DNA of 22,774 bases from Candidatus Atribacteria bacterium (GTDB lineage Bacteria; Atribacterota; Atribacteria; Atribacterales; Atribacteraceae). This document shows positions 15,605-22,774 of the stretch, one piece after another; within the stretch, counting starts at the first letter, position 1, and every line of letters starts with the position of its first letter. Where the stretch lies: NCBI GenBank assembly GCA_003561145.1, contig PWXL01000053.1:1-22774 (forward strand), read 5' to 3'. The notes beneath the pieces were generated by a model. That model worked only from the letters and a program-made list of their open reading frames with translations. It searched no databases and had not been told where the DNA came from. A program made the translations under genes and the position numbers.

Positions 15605-17365
15605 ATGGGTAAAGACTATCATTATGTGGAAGAAGATGGATCCATTCAATCAATCCTTGAGCGTTGGAGGGAAAAGCCGGAAGTAGGCGTTGATACCGAA
15701 ACCACCGGACTTGATTACATCAATGACCGCGTTCGCCTTTTGCAACTCGCAGTTCAAGGTGAACCGGTGCTGGTGATTGATTGTTATACCCTTACCCGGC
15801 GTGGAAAGAGCGCATTGAGTGAGTTCCTCCGCAAGCCCGTGCTGAAAATATTTCACCATGCCAAGTTTGATTTGCATTTTTTAGAGAGTTTGGGTGTGGC
15901 TTCTTCTCCTCCTTACTGCGACACGATGCTTGCCGCGCAGATACTTGATTCGGGGAGGAGAGGAAAAGGATTTTCTCTTGCAGAAACCACTCAGGAATGG
16001 CTGGGTCGGGATATCGATAAAGGCCTGCAGAAAAGTGACTGGAATGGAGGTCTTGAGGAGCAACAGATTTCTTATGCCGCGCAGGACGCAGCGGTGCTCC
16101 TTCCCCTGTGGCAGCGGATCCGGCGGGAACTTGAACGGAACGAACTTGTATCCACTACACGATTGGAACATCTTTGCCTGGGTGCCCTGGTAGCCATGGA
16201 GAGGCGAGGCATGCCGCTTGACCTTGACCGTTGGGAAAAATTATCATTGGAGGTAGAGAGGAACAAGCTGTCTGCGGAGAAGGTATTGCGTGCTGCCATA
16301 GGACAGGTTTTCCCGGCACACGATGAACAAGACCCGGCCCGTGTAAATATCGACAGTCATCCTCAGGTATTGGCTGTTTTGCGGCGCATGGGCCTGCCCT
16401 TGAAAGGCACCTCGCGTAGGGAACTCTATCCTTTGGCCGGCAGTTACCCTATTGTGGCGGCTCTTCTCGAATACCGGCGTTCTGCCAAACAATACCAGGC
16501 ATTTACTCGCAGCCTTCTCAGGTATATTCATCCCCGAACAGGGAGGCTTCATCCGCAATATAAACAAATCGGTACCGCCACCGGCAGGCTTTCCTGCCGT
16601 AATCCCAACCTTCAACAAATACCCCGGAATCCAGCCTTTCGCTCCTGTTTTGCAGTTTCCGGGGAATGGTGTCTCATTATCGGAGACTATTCCCAAATCG
16701 AGTTACGAATATTAGCGGAAATAACGCAAGATGTGCGCATGATAGAATCGTTTCAGAAAGGCGGGGATCTCCATCAGCTTACCGCCTCTCTCATACTGAA
16801 TAAAAACCTGGAAGAAGTAACACGGGAAGAGCGAAATAGAGCAAAAGCGGTCAATTTCGGCCTTATATACGCCATGGGGGAACGATCATTACAATCGTAT
16901 GCCCAAAGTGCTTTTGGCGTGGAAATGAGTACGAGCGAAGCCCATATATTCCACAAGCGGTTTTTTGAAGCTTATCCAGCGGTTCACCGCTGGCAGGAAA
17001 AGCTTCGTCGTCAAATGCCGCGTGAAATCCGTACCCTGGGGGGCAGGAGAAGGCTCTGGGAAGGTATACCTCGCTTTACTGAATTGTGCAATACCCCGAT
17101 CCAGGGAACAGCGGCTGATATCATAAAAGAGGCAATGAGCCTGCTTCCGGAAGCTTTGGAGGGTACACAGGCCTGGCCGGTAGCCACGGTTCATGATGAG
17201 ATTGTATTGGAGGCAAGGCGGGGAAACGCACCGGAAGTGGCCGCTCTCCTGAAAAATATCATGGTGAAAGCGGGACGGAGATATATCCGCACCGTACCGG
17301 TGGAAGCAGATATTACAATATCAACCGATTGGTCAAAGCAAGAGACCTTGTACAAAGGAGAGTGA
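15605..17365 (+). CDS. Family A DNA polymerase with 3'-5' exonuclease and no 5' nuclease domain
   Basis: A Klenow-like enzyme of about 586 residues. The N-terminal DEDDy exonuclease looks intact: DTETTGLD (Asp30, Glu32), IFHHAKFD (Asp89) and YAAQD (Tyr157, Asp161). The polymerase has motif A GDYSQIELR (Asp361), the O-helix RAKAVNFGLIYAMG, IQGTAADIIKEAM, and motif C VHDE (His530-Asp531-Glu532). The usual Tyr-Gly after the O-helix is Tyr-Ala (422-423). There is no 5' flap nuclease domain, so it is a stand-alone proofreading polymerase of a type known in some bacteria beside a full PolA. The start is uncertain: ATG 15605 fits the domain edge, ATG 15572 would overlap the preceding gene, and no strong ribosome binding site is seen for either. 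Confidence 0.92.
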   Translation: MGKDYHYVEEDGSIQSILERWREKPEVGVDTETTGLDYINDRVRLLQLAVQGEPVLVIDCYTLTRRGKSALSEFLRKPVLKIFHHAKFDLHFLESLGVASSPPYCDTMLAAQILDSGRRGKGFSLAETTQEWLGRDIDKGLQKSDWNGGLEEQQISYAAQDAAVLLPLWQRIRRELERNELVSTTRLEHLCLGALVAMERRGMPLDLDRWEKLSLEVERNKLSAEKVLRAAIGQVFPAHDEQDPARVNIDSHPQVLAVLRRMGLPLKGTSRRELYPLAGSYPIVAALLEYRRSAKQYQAFTRSLLRYIHPRTGRLHPQYKQIGTATGRLSCRNPNLQQIPRNPAFRSCFAVSGEWCLIIGDYSQIELRILAEITQDVRMIESFQKGGDLHQLTASLILNKNLEEVTREERNRAKAVNFGLIYAMGERSLQSYAQSAFGVEMSTSEAHIFHKRFFEAYPAVHRWQEKLRRQMPREIRTLGGRRRLWEGIPRFTELCNTPIQGTAADIIKEAMSLLPEALEGTQAWPVATVHDEIVLEARRGNAPEVAALLKNIMVKAGRRYIRTVPVEADITISTDWSKQETLYKGE

Positions 17366-17369
17366 AGAT

Positions 17370-18077
17370 ATGAACATGAAAAATGTGGTCATTACAGGGG
17401 CCAGTAAGGGTATTGGTGAAGCAATTTCTCTCAGGCTTTCCAGCGAAGGATACCGGGTGTGTGCCATAGCGAGGGGAACAAAAGAACTGAAACAGCTTAC
17501 GGTAAAGGGCGGAACGAATATCATTCCCTTCCAGGCTGATGTGACTGACCCTCGAAAAATTGAGGAAATTTTTCAACATATAGAAAAAGACCTGGGCCCT
17601 ATTCAGGTGTTGATAAACAACGCCGGTATATACCAGGGGATTCATTTTTGGGATCAGGATATATCAACCATCAATACAATCATTGATATTAACCTCAAGG
17701 GAAGTCTTTTTTGCACCCGATTGATACTCCCGTATTTCATTTCTCGCAGGAAAGGACGCATAATAAATATTGCTTCGGTTTCAGGAGTGAGAGGCATCCC
17801 CAAAGAAACAGCCTACGGTGCCGCGAAGCATGGAATGGTAGGCATGGCGGATGCCTTGGCCCAAGAGGTGAAACCATACGGGATACTGGTAACCACCATA
17901 TGCCCCGGAGCCGTAGATACCCCTCTCTGGCGTGAGGGAGATACGGTATATCATGGTGATTTGAATCAGGTAATGCGTCCGGAAGAAATAGCGGGTCTCG
18001 TCAGTTTTCTTCTGGCCCAAAGCGAGCATACCATTTATAAACGTATTGTTGTATTCCCGCACAATGAATGGCACTGA
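17370..18077 (+). CDS. Short-chain dehydrogenase/reductase (FabG-like)
   Basis: A classical SDR of 235 residues. The dinucleotide site TGASKGIG (9-16), NNAG (83-86), Asn109, Ser136 in IASVSG, and Tyr149/Lys153 in YGAAK form the complete catalytic tetrad. PGAVDTPLW (179-187) is the loop after the substrate region. It probably reduces or oxidises an alcohol/ketone with NAD(P)(H). It resembles 3-oxoacyl-ACP reductases, but the shortened C-terminus and lack of fatty-acid genes nearby leave the substrate open. The ATG has AAAGGAG at 17355-17361, inside the polymerase 3' end. It is the last gene of the long plus-strand block and converges with the mutase gene 22 bases away. Confidence 0.88.
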   Translation: MNMKNVVITGASKGIGEAISLRLSSEGYRVCAIARGTKELKQLTVKGGTNIIPFQADVTDPRKIEEIFQHIEKDLGPIQVLINNAGIYQGIHFWDQDISTINTIIDINLKGSLFCTRLILPYFISRRKGRIINIASVSGVRGIPKETAYGAAKHGMVGMADALAQEVKPYGILVTTICPGAVDTPLWREGDTVYHGDLNQVMRPEEIAGLVSFLLAQSEHTIYKRIVVFPHNEWH

Positions 18078-18099
18078 GAAGAAAGCATCCTCCAGGCGC

Positions 18100-19449
18100 T
18101 TATACGCCGTGAATAATTTCTAAGTATTCTTCCACCAGTTGCTCTGCCTGGCTCTGGTTTCGTGATTCTGAAAAAACCCGGAATAATGGCTCGGTACCGG
18201 AAGGACGAACCAGTATCCAGGAATCATCATGAAAGACCACCTTGTATCCATCCAGCGTGATACGATCAGGATAAGTTGCAGTTACAGCGTCAATTTTCCG
18301 GATGATTTTCTCCTTTTTTCCTGGATCCACAAAGACTTTTTTCTTTACCTGGTAATAGGTGGGCAGTTCCGCCAGGATTTCTTTGAGGGGTTTCCCGGTA
18401 GTTGCCATAATATCGAGAATCCACGCTGCTGCAATGGCCCCGTCTCTTCCCCACACGAAATCCGGAAAGATCATGCCTCCATTTTCTTCACACCCGAAAA
18501 TTCCCTCACTCTCTTGGAGTGCCTTGGCGACCAAGCGGTCTCCCACAGCCGTAGCGATGAAGCGGCGTCCGGTTTTGTGGGCGATTTCCTTGAGAAGGTG
18601 GGTCGTTGCTACCGTTGTTACGATAGGACCGGGGCCCATTCTCTTGGCCAGGGTATCGGCAACGAGACTCACACTGTAGTCACCTGATATAAATACTCCC
18701 TCGTCACGGACTACAATCAGTCTGTCACCGTCACCATCCTGTGCGAATCCCACGTCAAAATCACCGTGGCGCATCATGGTTGAGAGATCCGTAAGGTTTT
18801 GGGGAGTTGGTTCAGGATTTCTTCCCGGAAAACGGCCATCGGGATGAGAGTTTATGCTCACTACCCGGCATCCCAGTTCACTGAGAAGCAGGGGAGTAAT
18901 GAGGGCGGGAGAACCGTTTGCACAGTCTATAACCACCCGGAAGGCAGAGTTGCGGATTGCTTCCGCATTGACTTTCGAGATAATGGCTCGCACATAATCA
19001 TGGTTGACCGGCCTTTTCACCGTTTCTTGAGGTATAGAGGACCAGGGAACCCTCCTGAAGTTTTCCTTAAAGTATATCTCTTCCACAACGGTCTCCTGTT
19101 CCGGGTCCAATCCTTTGCCGCTTTTTTCCATGAGTTTGAGCCCGTTCCATTCGGGGGGATTGTGGCTGGCGGTAATCATTGCACCCCAATGACTCCATTG
19201 CCGGCAGGCCCATTGCAGAGTGGGTGTAGCGGTAACCCCCAGTTCGATCACCCTGCATCCGCAGGACATAAGGCCGGCGATTACAGCATGGTACAGCATT
19301 TCACTGCTTTTTCTGGGATCGCGGCCGACCACTACTGTCCTCCCCTCAATGAATGTCCCAAAGCTGAGTGCCAGGCGGGTAACCATTTCCGGGGTAAATT
19401 CCTCATTAGCTATTCTCCGGATTCCAAAGGTGCCGAACAGTTTACCCAT
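18100..19449 (-). CDS. Phosphohexomutase (phosphomannomutase/phosphoglucomutase/phosphoglucosamine mutase family)
   Basis: An alpha-D-phosphohexomutase of 449 residues, interconverting sugar 1- and 6-phosphates for cell-wall or polysaccharide precursors. It begins MGKLFGTFGIRRIAN, carries the phosphoserine loop TASHNP (Ser95), the magnesium loop DGDGDR (238-243), the sugar loop GCEENGGMIFP (319-329) and the phosphate-binding RPSGTEP (415-421). Substrate specificity (mannose, glucose or glucosamine) cannot be decided; the EENGG form of the sugar loop resembles archaeal-type GlmM/PMM proteins. The ATG at 19449 has AAAGGAGG six bases upstream; an in-frame upstream extension would run into the promoter region. 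It is divergent from the GAF-ANTAR gene. Confidence 0.93.
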   Translation of the reverse strand: MGKLFGTFGIRRIANEEFTPEMVTRLALSFGTFIEGRTVVVGRDPRKSSEMLYHAVIAGLMSCGCRVIELGVTATPTLQWACRQWSHWGAMITASHNPPEWNGLKLMEKSGKGLDPEQETVVEEIYFKENFRRVPWSSIPQETVKRPVNHDYVRAIISKVNAEAIRNSAFRVVIDCANGSPALITPLLLSELGCRVVSINSHPDGRFPGRNPEPTPQNLTDLSTMMRHGDFDVGFAQDGDGDRLIVVRDEGVFISGDYSVSLVADTLAKRMGPGPIVTTVATTHLLKEIAHKTGRRFIATAVGDRLVAKALQESEGIFGCEENGGMIFPDFVWGRDGAIAAAWILDIMATTGKPLKEILAELPTYYQVKKKVFVDPGKKEKIIRKIDAVTATYPDRITLDGYKVVFHDDSWILVRPSGTEPLFRVFSESRNQSQAEQLVEEYLEIIHGV

Positions 19450-19535
19450 TGTGTGCCTCCTTTTTTTGAAAACGGCTGTTACTGGGAAGTTACGGTAATG
19501 TATACTGTGTGAGGTCCAAACCGTCCCCGTTGGTA

Positions 19536-19563
19536 TTTTCAATCCATTTGAATTCATTATAAT
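19536..19563 (+). promoter_or_regulatory. Candidate sigma-A type promoter of the GAF-ANTAR gene
   Basis: A perfect TATAAT at 19558-19563 with a weak -35 (TTTTCA, 19536-19541) at 16-base spacing lies 34 bases before the ATG. This 148-base divergent region (19450-19597) must also hold the mutase promoter on the other strand, but I found no convincing -35/-10 pair for it. Confidence 0.5.
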
Positions 19564-19597
19564 AAATCACATGTGGAAGCAAAAGGGGAGGTTATGA

Positions 19598-20287
19598 ATG
19601 AAGGATAAAATCGAAGCACTTTCACAGATAAGTGAATTGGTGATATCCGACATGTATTTCGAAGATGTTCTTCGTCTTATCGTTACCATAACGGCTCAAG
19701 TCATGAAATCGAACATATGTTCTTTGATGCTGTTGGATGAAAAACGAAAGGTATTGGAAATCAAGGCCACACAATCGGTGAGCGAAACATATAACAGGAA
19801 ACCACACCTCAAGTTGGGAGAGGGAATCGCCGGCCGCGTAGCCTTGGAAGGAAAACCTATCGTTGTGGAGGATGTGAAGGATGATCCCAGGTATTACAAC
19901 AAGGAAATAGCCGAAAAGGAAAATCTGTGTTCTCTCATCAGCCTGCCTCTATTGGTCAAAGGGAAGACCCTCGGAGTATTAAATCTGTATACCTCTACAC
20001 TCAAGAAGTTTTCAGGTGAAGAAGTGAAAATATTAACAACGATAGCCAATCAAGCTGCTGTGGTCATAGAAAAATACCGTTTACTTGCAGAAAGCGAAGC
20101 TGTGAAGAATGAGTTGGAAGCTCGGAAAAAAATTGAACGAGCCAAGGGGCTGCTCATGGAAGAATTCGGTATCAATGAAGAAGAAGCGTATAAGCGAATA
20201 CAGCGATACAGCATGAACAAGCAAAAAAATATGAAAGAGGTCGCAGAAGCGATTATTATGACCGCGGAAATGAAAAAAAAGCTCTGA
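19598..20287 (+). CDS. GAF domain protein with C-terminal ANTAR RNA-binding domain
   Basis: A 229-residue putative signal-responsive transcription antiterminator. A GAF sensor domain spans about 17-162 (with LGEGIAGRVALEGKPIVVED, VLNLY and ILTTIANQAAVVIE), a short helical linker follows, and an ANTAR domain covers about 168-224 (ARKKIERAKGLLMEEFG, EEEAYKRIQRYSMNK, MKEVAEAII). ANTAR domains bind paired RNA hairpins and stop terminator formation. The GAF ligand is unknown and no receiver domain is present, so it senses directly or by partner interaction. It has its own promoter and a GGGGAGG site (19585-19591). It is monocistronic, convergent with znuB, and has no adjacent metabolic operon as an obvious target. 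Confidence 0.9.
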   Translation: MKDKIEALSQISELVISDMYFEDVLRLIVTITAQVMKSNICSLMLLDEKRKVLEIKATQSVSETYNRKPHLKLGEGIAGRVALEGKPIVVEDVKDDPRYYNKEIAEKENLCSLISLPLLVKGKTLGVLNLYTSTLKKFSGEEVKILTTIANQAAVVIEKYRLLAESEAVKNELEARKKIERAKGLLMEEFGINEEEAYKRIQRYSMNKQKNMKEVAEAIIMTAEMKKKL

Positions 20288-20298
20288 ATTCAGCTCTT
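20276..20298. terminator. Possible bidirectional terminator between convergent genes
   Basis: The palindrome CTGAATTCAG (20284-20293) is extended by an A-rich left arm and a T-rich right arm (AAAAG pairing with CTTTT across a CT/CT internal loop). It sits exactly over the stop codons of the GAF-ANTAR gene and znuB, and either strand would end in a T run. The stem is short and interrupted, so it is only a candidate. Confidence 0.35.
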
Positions 20299-21087
20299 TT
20301 TACCCAGCAGCCATGAGATACCGAATATTCCCGTGGCTGTTAAGACTATTGTCGCACCGGAGGGTGTATCCAGAAAGTAAGACAGTAAAAGACCGATCAA
20401 ACATGAGGAAACACCAATAAGCGTGGAAAGACCCAAAAGGGTTTTGAAATTTTCTGTTACATACCGGGCAGCGGCTGCGGGGATAACGATCAAAGCAGAG
20501 ACCAGAATAATTCCTACCACCCGTAATGAAACAACGATAGTCAATGCCGCAAGTCCAATGAGGAGGTGATTCAGAAACACCACGGGCATTCCGGCTACCG
20601 CGGAACTTTCATCATCGAGAACCAGGCAGAGGAATTCTTTATAGTAATAAAAGATAAAAAAGATGACGATACCCAGAACTATGCTCATATACAATAGATC
20701 TTTTGTGGTAACCGAAAGAATATTGCCGAAGAGATACCCAAAAAAATCTACATTGTACCCCCGCAGGAAACCGATGAGAAAAACACCAAAGCCCATTGAT
20801 GCCGAGTAAAATATTCCAATAGCCGCATCTTCCTGAACAATTTTTTTTCTCGAGATCATGGAGATCCCCAAAGCGCTGAATACACAAAAAAGAACGGCTG
20901 TAATGATCGGATCCACACCTAAAATATATCCAAGTGTTACGCCACCGAAAGCAGAATGAGAGATACCGGCTCCCATGAATGAAAGTCGCTTTAATACGAT
21001 ATACACACCGATGACAGAACATATTGCTCCTGTAATAACCCCGGCGAGTAGGGCCCTTTGCATGAAAGCATACTGTAATATTTCCAT
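20290..21087 (-). CDS. znuB: Zinc-type ABC transporter permease (ABC-3 family)
   Basis: Integral membrane permease of a metal importer. The 265-residue product is almost entirely hydrophobic, with about eight predicted membrane helices, and matches the ABC-3 family at LAGVITGAICSVIGVYIVLKR, MGAGISHSAFGGVTLGYILG, VSLRVVGIILVSALIVIPAAAAR and the C-terminal DTPSGATIVLTATGIF. It forms the channel for the ZnuC ATPase and the ZnuA binding protein upstream in the same operon. Manganese or iron permeases belong to the same family; zinc is favoured by the binding protein. The ATG follows znuC by 8 bases. Confidence 0.93.
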   Translation of the reverse strand: MEILQYAFMQRALLAGVITGAICSVIGVYIVLKRLSFMGAGISHSAFGGVTLGYILGVDPIITAVLFCVFSALGISMISRKKIVQEDAAIGIFYSASMGFGVFLIGFLRGYNVDFFGYLFGNILSVTTKDLLYMSIVLGIVIFFIFYYYKEFLCLVLDDESSAVAGMPVVFLNHLLIGLAALTIVVSLRVVGIILVSALIVIPAAAARYVTENFKTLLGLSTLIGVSSCLIGLLLSYFLDTPSGATIVLTATGIFGISWLLGKKS

Positions 21088-21095
21088 GGTAACAG

Positions 21096-21923
21096 TTAGT
21101 CCTGCTTGTTTCCCTGGGAAAAGGCGTCATGAGCATGATCCCTGCTTACGACGATATGCGGAACGACACCGTGATGGAAAAACGCTGCTTCTCTACCGTA
21201 CATTTTTTCAAGATTTCCAGCGGAAACAATCTCCTCCGGTCGACCATGAATAATAACCTGCTTGTTGATGCATGCAATTCGGTCAGCATATTGAGCAACC
21301 ACACCGACATCATGGGATACCATGAGGATAGTTATTCCCCGCGATCTGAGTTTCATGAGAAGTTCATAAAAATTTTCGCTGGATTGTACATCCACCGCTG
21401 TGGTAGGTTCATCGAGAATCAGAATGGAAGGATCGTTCACTAATGCCCGGGCAATAAGCATCTTTTGTCTTTGGCCGCCCGATATTTTTCCTATCTGCAT
21501 GCTTCCTAACGGTTCTATGTTTACTTGTTCAAGGGCGTTGTGAGCAGCTTCTTTGTCTTTGCGACCTGGCCGTCTCCCCGGGCCGATAAGAGGATAGCGG
21601 CCGGTCATGACAAAATCATACACATTGATCGGGAAATGAAAGTCAATGGTATTGTTCTGAGGGACATACCCGATCCGGGAGCGTAAAGAATTGAGCTGAG
21701 AAGGTTTTTTCCCAAAAACCAATACCGTTCCTTGTTGTGGAAAAAGCAAGCCGAGAATGATTTTAATCAGTGTCGTTTTTCCCGACCCGTTTGGGCCAAT
21801 CAATGCAAGAAAATCACCTTGGTTAACCGTCAATGTGACATTTTCCAAAACGTCTAAATGACCATAGGAAAAATACACTTTATCCATCTCAATCAAAGTG
21901 CGGGGGAGTATAGCGGTATTCAC
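21096..21923 (-). CDS. znuC: Zinc-type ABC transporter ATP-binding protein
   Basis: ATPase of the metal importer, 275 residues. It has Walker A GPNGSGKT (43-50), the Q-loop YVPQN (86-90), the signature ISGGQ (147-151), Walker B ILILDEP (167-173) and the switch His204 in VSHDVG. The C-terminal tail contains several histidines (FHHGVVPH, RDHAHD), as seen in some zinc transporters. The start is a GTG at 21923 overlapping the znuA stop (GTGA), so translation is coupled to znuA. It is placed between the binding protein and the permease. Confidence 0.94.
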   Translation of the reverse strand: MNTAILPRTLIEMDKVYFSYGHLDVLENVTLTVNQGDFLALIGPNGSGKTTLIKIILGLLFPQQGTVLVFGKKPSQLNSLRSRIGYVPQNNTIDFHFPINVYDFVMTGRYPLIGPGRRPGRKDKEAAHNALEQVNIEPLGSMQIGKISGGQRQKMLIARALVNDPSILILDEPTTAVDVQSSENFYELLMKLRSRGITILMVSHDVGVVAQYADRIACINKQVIIHGRPEEIVSAGNLEKMYGREAAFFHHGVVPHIVVSRDHAHDAFSQGNKQD

Positions 21924-22774
21924 CTCAGTACCTCTGCGATGTTTTCGAGATTGTTCCGCATTATTTCAAGGTACGGCACCGCGGGAAAATCCCCCAGTGG
22001 ATCAAGCATGGCTAATTGCACACCCGCTTCTTCGGCTAATACCTCTGCTGCCTTCCGGCTCAGCTGAGGTTCGGCAAATACAACCCGTATCCCAATGTGG
22101 CGGATAGAGTCGATCAATTGTTGTATTTCCCTGGGGGTTGGCTCGCGGCCGGGAAACTGTTCGATGCTTCCGGCTTGAAACAGTTGGTAGTCACGGGCCA
22201 GGTATGGCCAGGCAGCGTGTGAAGCGACAAATTCCCGTGAGGTGAAGTATTCGCTTTCTTCGGTAAACCATTGATCGAGTTCAGCCAATTTTCGGCGGTA
22301 GGTTTCAGAGTTTGCAAAATAGGTAGCAGACCCCTCCGGGTCGAGCTCACTCAATATCCCGGCAATCTGCTCTACCATGATCTGGGCATTTCTCAATGAC
22401 AACCAGATATGGGGGTTACCCTGCTCATGATGATGGCCATGCTCACCATGATGGTACTCATCTTGAAGATGATCATCGTGATGATGATTGTGGTGATGAT
22501 CATCATCAATAATTTCAATACCCTGGTGAACGGGAAAAACCGGGGTATGTGTCTCTATATCATCAACCAGGCGGTCAATAAAGAACTCAAGACCAAGACC
22601 AATAACGAAAAAAGCGTCTGCTTGGTTCAAACGTACCATATCAGAGGGAAGTGGCTCGTAGCTGTGGGGACTTAAACCGCTGGGTACGAGTTGATGTACT
22701 GATACCCTTTCTCCTCCGACCTGGTACACCATGTCGGCAAGTGGGGCGATGGACGCGACAACATCAAGGGCCGC
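21920..22774 (-). CDS. znuA: Zinc ABC transporter substrate-binding protein (partial, start outside window)
   Basis: Cluster A-I solute-binding protein. The reading frame is open to the right edge; the segment beginning AALDVVASIAPLADMVYQVG matches the first strand of ZnuA, so only the signal peptide and a few residues are missing. Visible metal ligands are His in SPHSYEP, His in GNPHIWLS, His in VASHAAWPYLA, and an acidic residue in MLDPLGD. Between the first two is a loop with 13 histidines in 24 residues plus many acids, the feature that separates zinc binders from manganese binders. It is the first visible gene of znuA-znuC-znuB; any Zur operator lies beyond the window. The visible part has 284 residues. 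Confidence 0.93.
   Translation of the reverse strand, partial: AALDVVASIAPLADMVYQVGGERVSVHQLVPSGLSPHSYEPLPSDMVRLNQADAFFVIGLGLEFFIDRLVDDIETHTPVFPVHQGIEIIDDDHHHNHHHDDHLQDEYHHGEHGHHHEQGNPHIWLSLRNAQIMVEQIAGILSELDPEGSATYFANSETYRRKLAELDQWFTEESEYFTSREFVASHAAWPYLARDYQLFQAGSIEQFPGREPTPREIQQLIDSIRHIGIRVVFAEPQLSRKAAEVLAEEAGVQLAMLDPLGDFPAVPYLEIMRNNLENIAEVLR
22427..22498 (-). other. Histidine-rich zinc loop of ZnuA (low-complexity coding DNA)
   Basis: On the minus strand this codes for a 24-residue stretch with 13 His, including three HHH runs, mixed with Asp and Glu. The CAT/CAC repeats make the DNA simple in sequence. Such loops are known in ZnuA proteins and are thought to capture or sense zinc in the extracytoplasmic space. 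Confidence 0.85.

Noticed and set aside
18095..18108. Hairpin GGCG-CTTATA-CGCC between the dehydrogenase and mutase genes
   Set aside because: The stem is only 4 bp, overlaps the mutase stop and has no T run, so I do not call it a terminator.
18799..19512. Open frame of 237 codons on the plus strand opposite the mutase
   Set aside because: The mutase motifs on the minus strand are complete (phosphoserine, magnesium and sugar loops), so this is a shadow frame.
22400..22510. CAT/GATGAT-rich simple sequence that could look like a tandem repeat or CRISPR-like array
   Set aside because: It is fully explained as the coding DNA of the ZnuA histidine loop, with no regular repeat-spacer unit.
1..22774. 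Search for a novel defence, mobile or biosynthetic system
   Set aside because: Every long frame on a supported strand matches a known housekeeping or transport family. I saw no integrase, transposase, terminal inverted repeats, CRISPR array, toxin-antitoxin pair or cluster of unknown genes.

Overview
The window is a stretch of core bacterial chromosome at roughly 50% GC. It carries mostly housekeeping genes and no phage, transposon, CRISPR or toxin-antitoxin material. The order yebC-ruvC-ruvA-ruvB-(queH)-(DUF2905)-spoIID-like-queA-tgt-yajC-secD-secF-recJ-apt-rel-dtd-metallo-beta-lactamase is the backbone known from Clostridia-type Firmicutes. The SpoIID-like protein, the DUF2905 protein, strong AGGAGG-type ribosome binding sites and frequent GTG/TTG starts fit that. 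My best guess is an anaerobic, Firmicutes-like bacterium. A related deep lineage is possible and I cannot assign a genus.

Layout. Bases 1-56 are the 3' end of a 5S rRNA, so an rRNA operon lies to the left; a strong rho-independent terminator follows at 79-114. After about 230 bases of leader with a weak promoter candidate, a block of 17 genes on the + strand runs from 345 to 18077 with many start/stop overlaps. In order these are yebC; Holliday-junction processing (ruvC, ruvA, ruvB); tRNA queuosine genes (queH, then queA and tgt) interrupted by a DUF2905 membrane protein and a secreted SpoIID/LytB-type protein; the accessory Sec genes (yajC, secD, secF); recJ; apt; a bifunctional (p)ppGpp synthetase/hydrolase; dtd; a glyoxalase II-like hydrolase; a family A DNA polymerase that has a proofreading domain but no 5' nuclease; and a short-chain dehydrogenase.

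A phosphohexomutase (18100-19449, minus strand) converges on that block. A GAF-ANTAR protein (19598-20287, plus strand) diverges from the mutase across a 148-base region that holds a promoter. A zinc-type ABC transporter operon (znuA-znuC-znuB, minus strand) enters from the right edge and ends at 20290, convergent with the GAF-ANTAR gene. znuA is cut by the window end.

The genes link DNA repair and recombination, tRNA modification and aminoacyl-tRNA proofreading, protein export, purine salvage and the stringent response. I do not see convincing evidence of a wholly new system. The most notable point is that rel has no ATG, GTG or TTG start that can cover its conserved N-terminus. The best start is an ATT codon at 12300 behind a good Shine-Dalgarno sequence. 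Smaller points are a long charged insertion in the SpoIID-like protein, a stand-alone proofreading Pol A, a GAF-ANTAR protein without an obvious partner or target, and a very histidine-rich loop in ZnuA.
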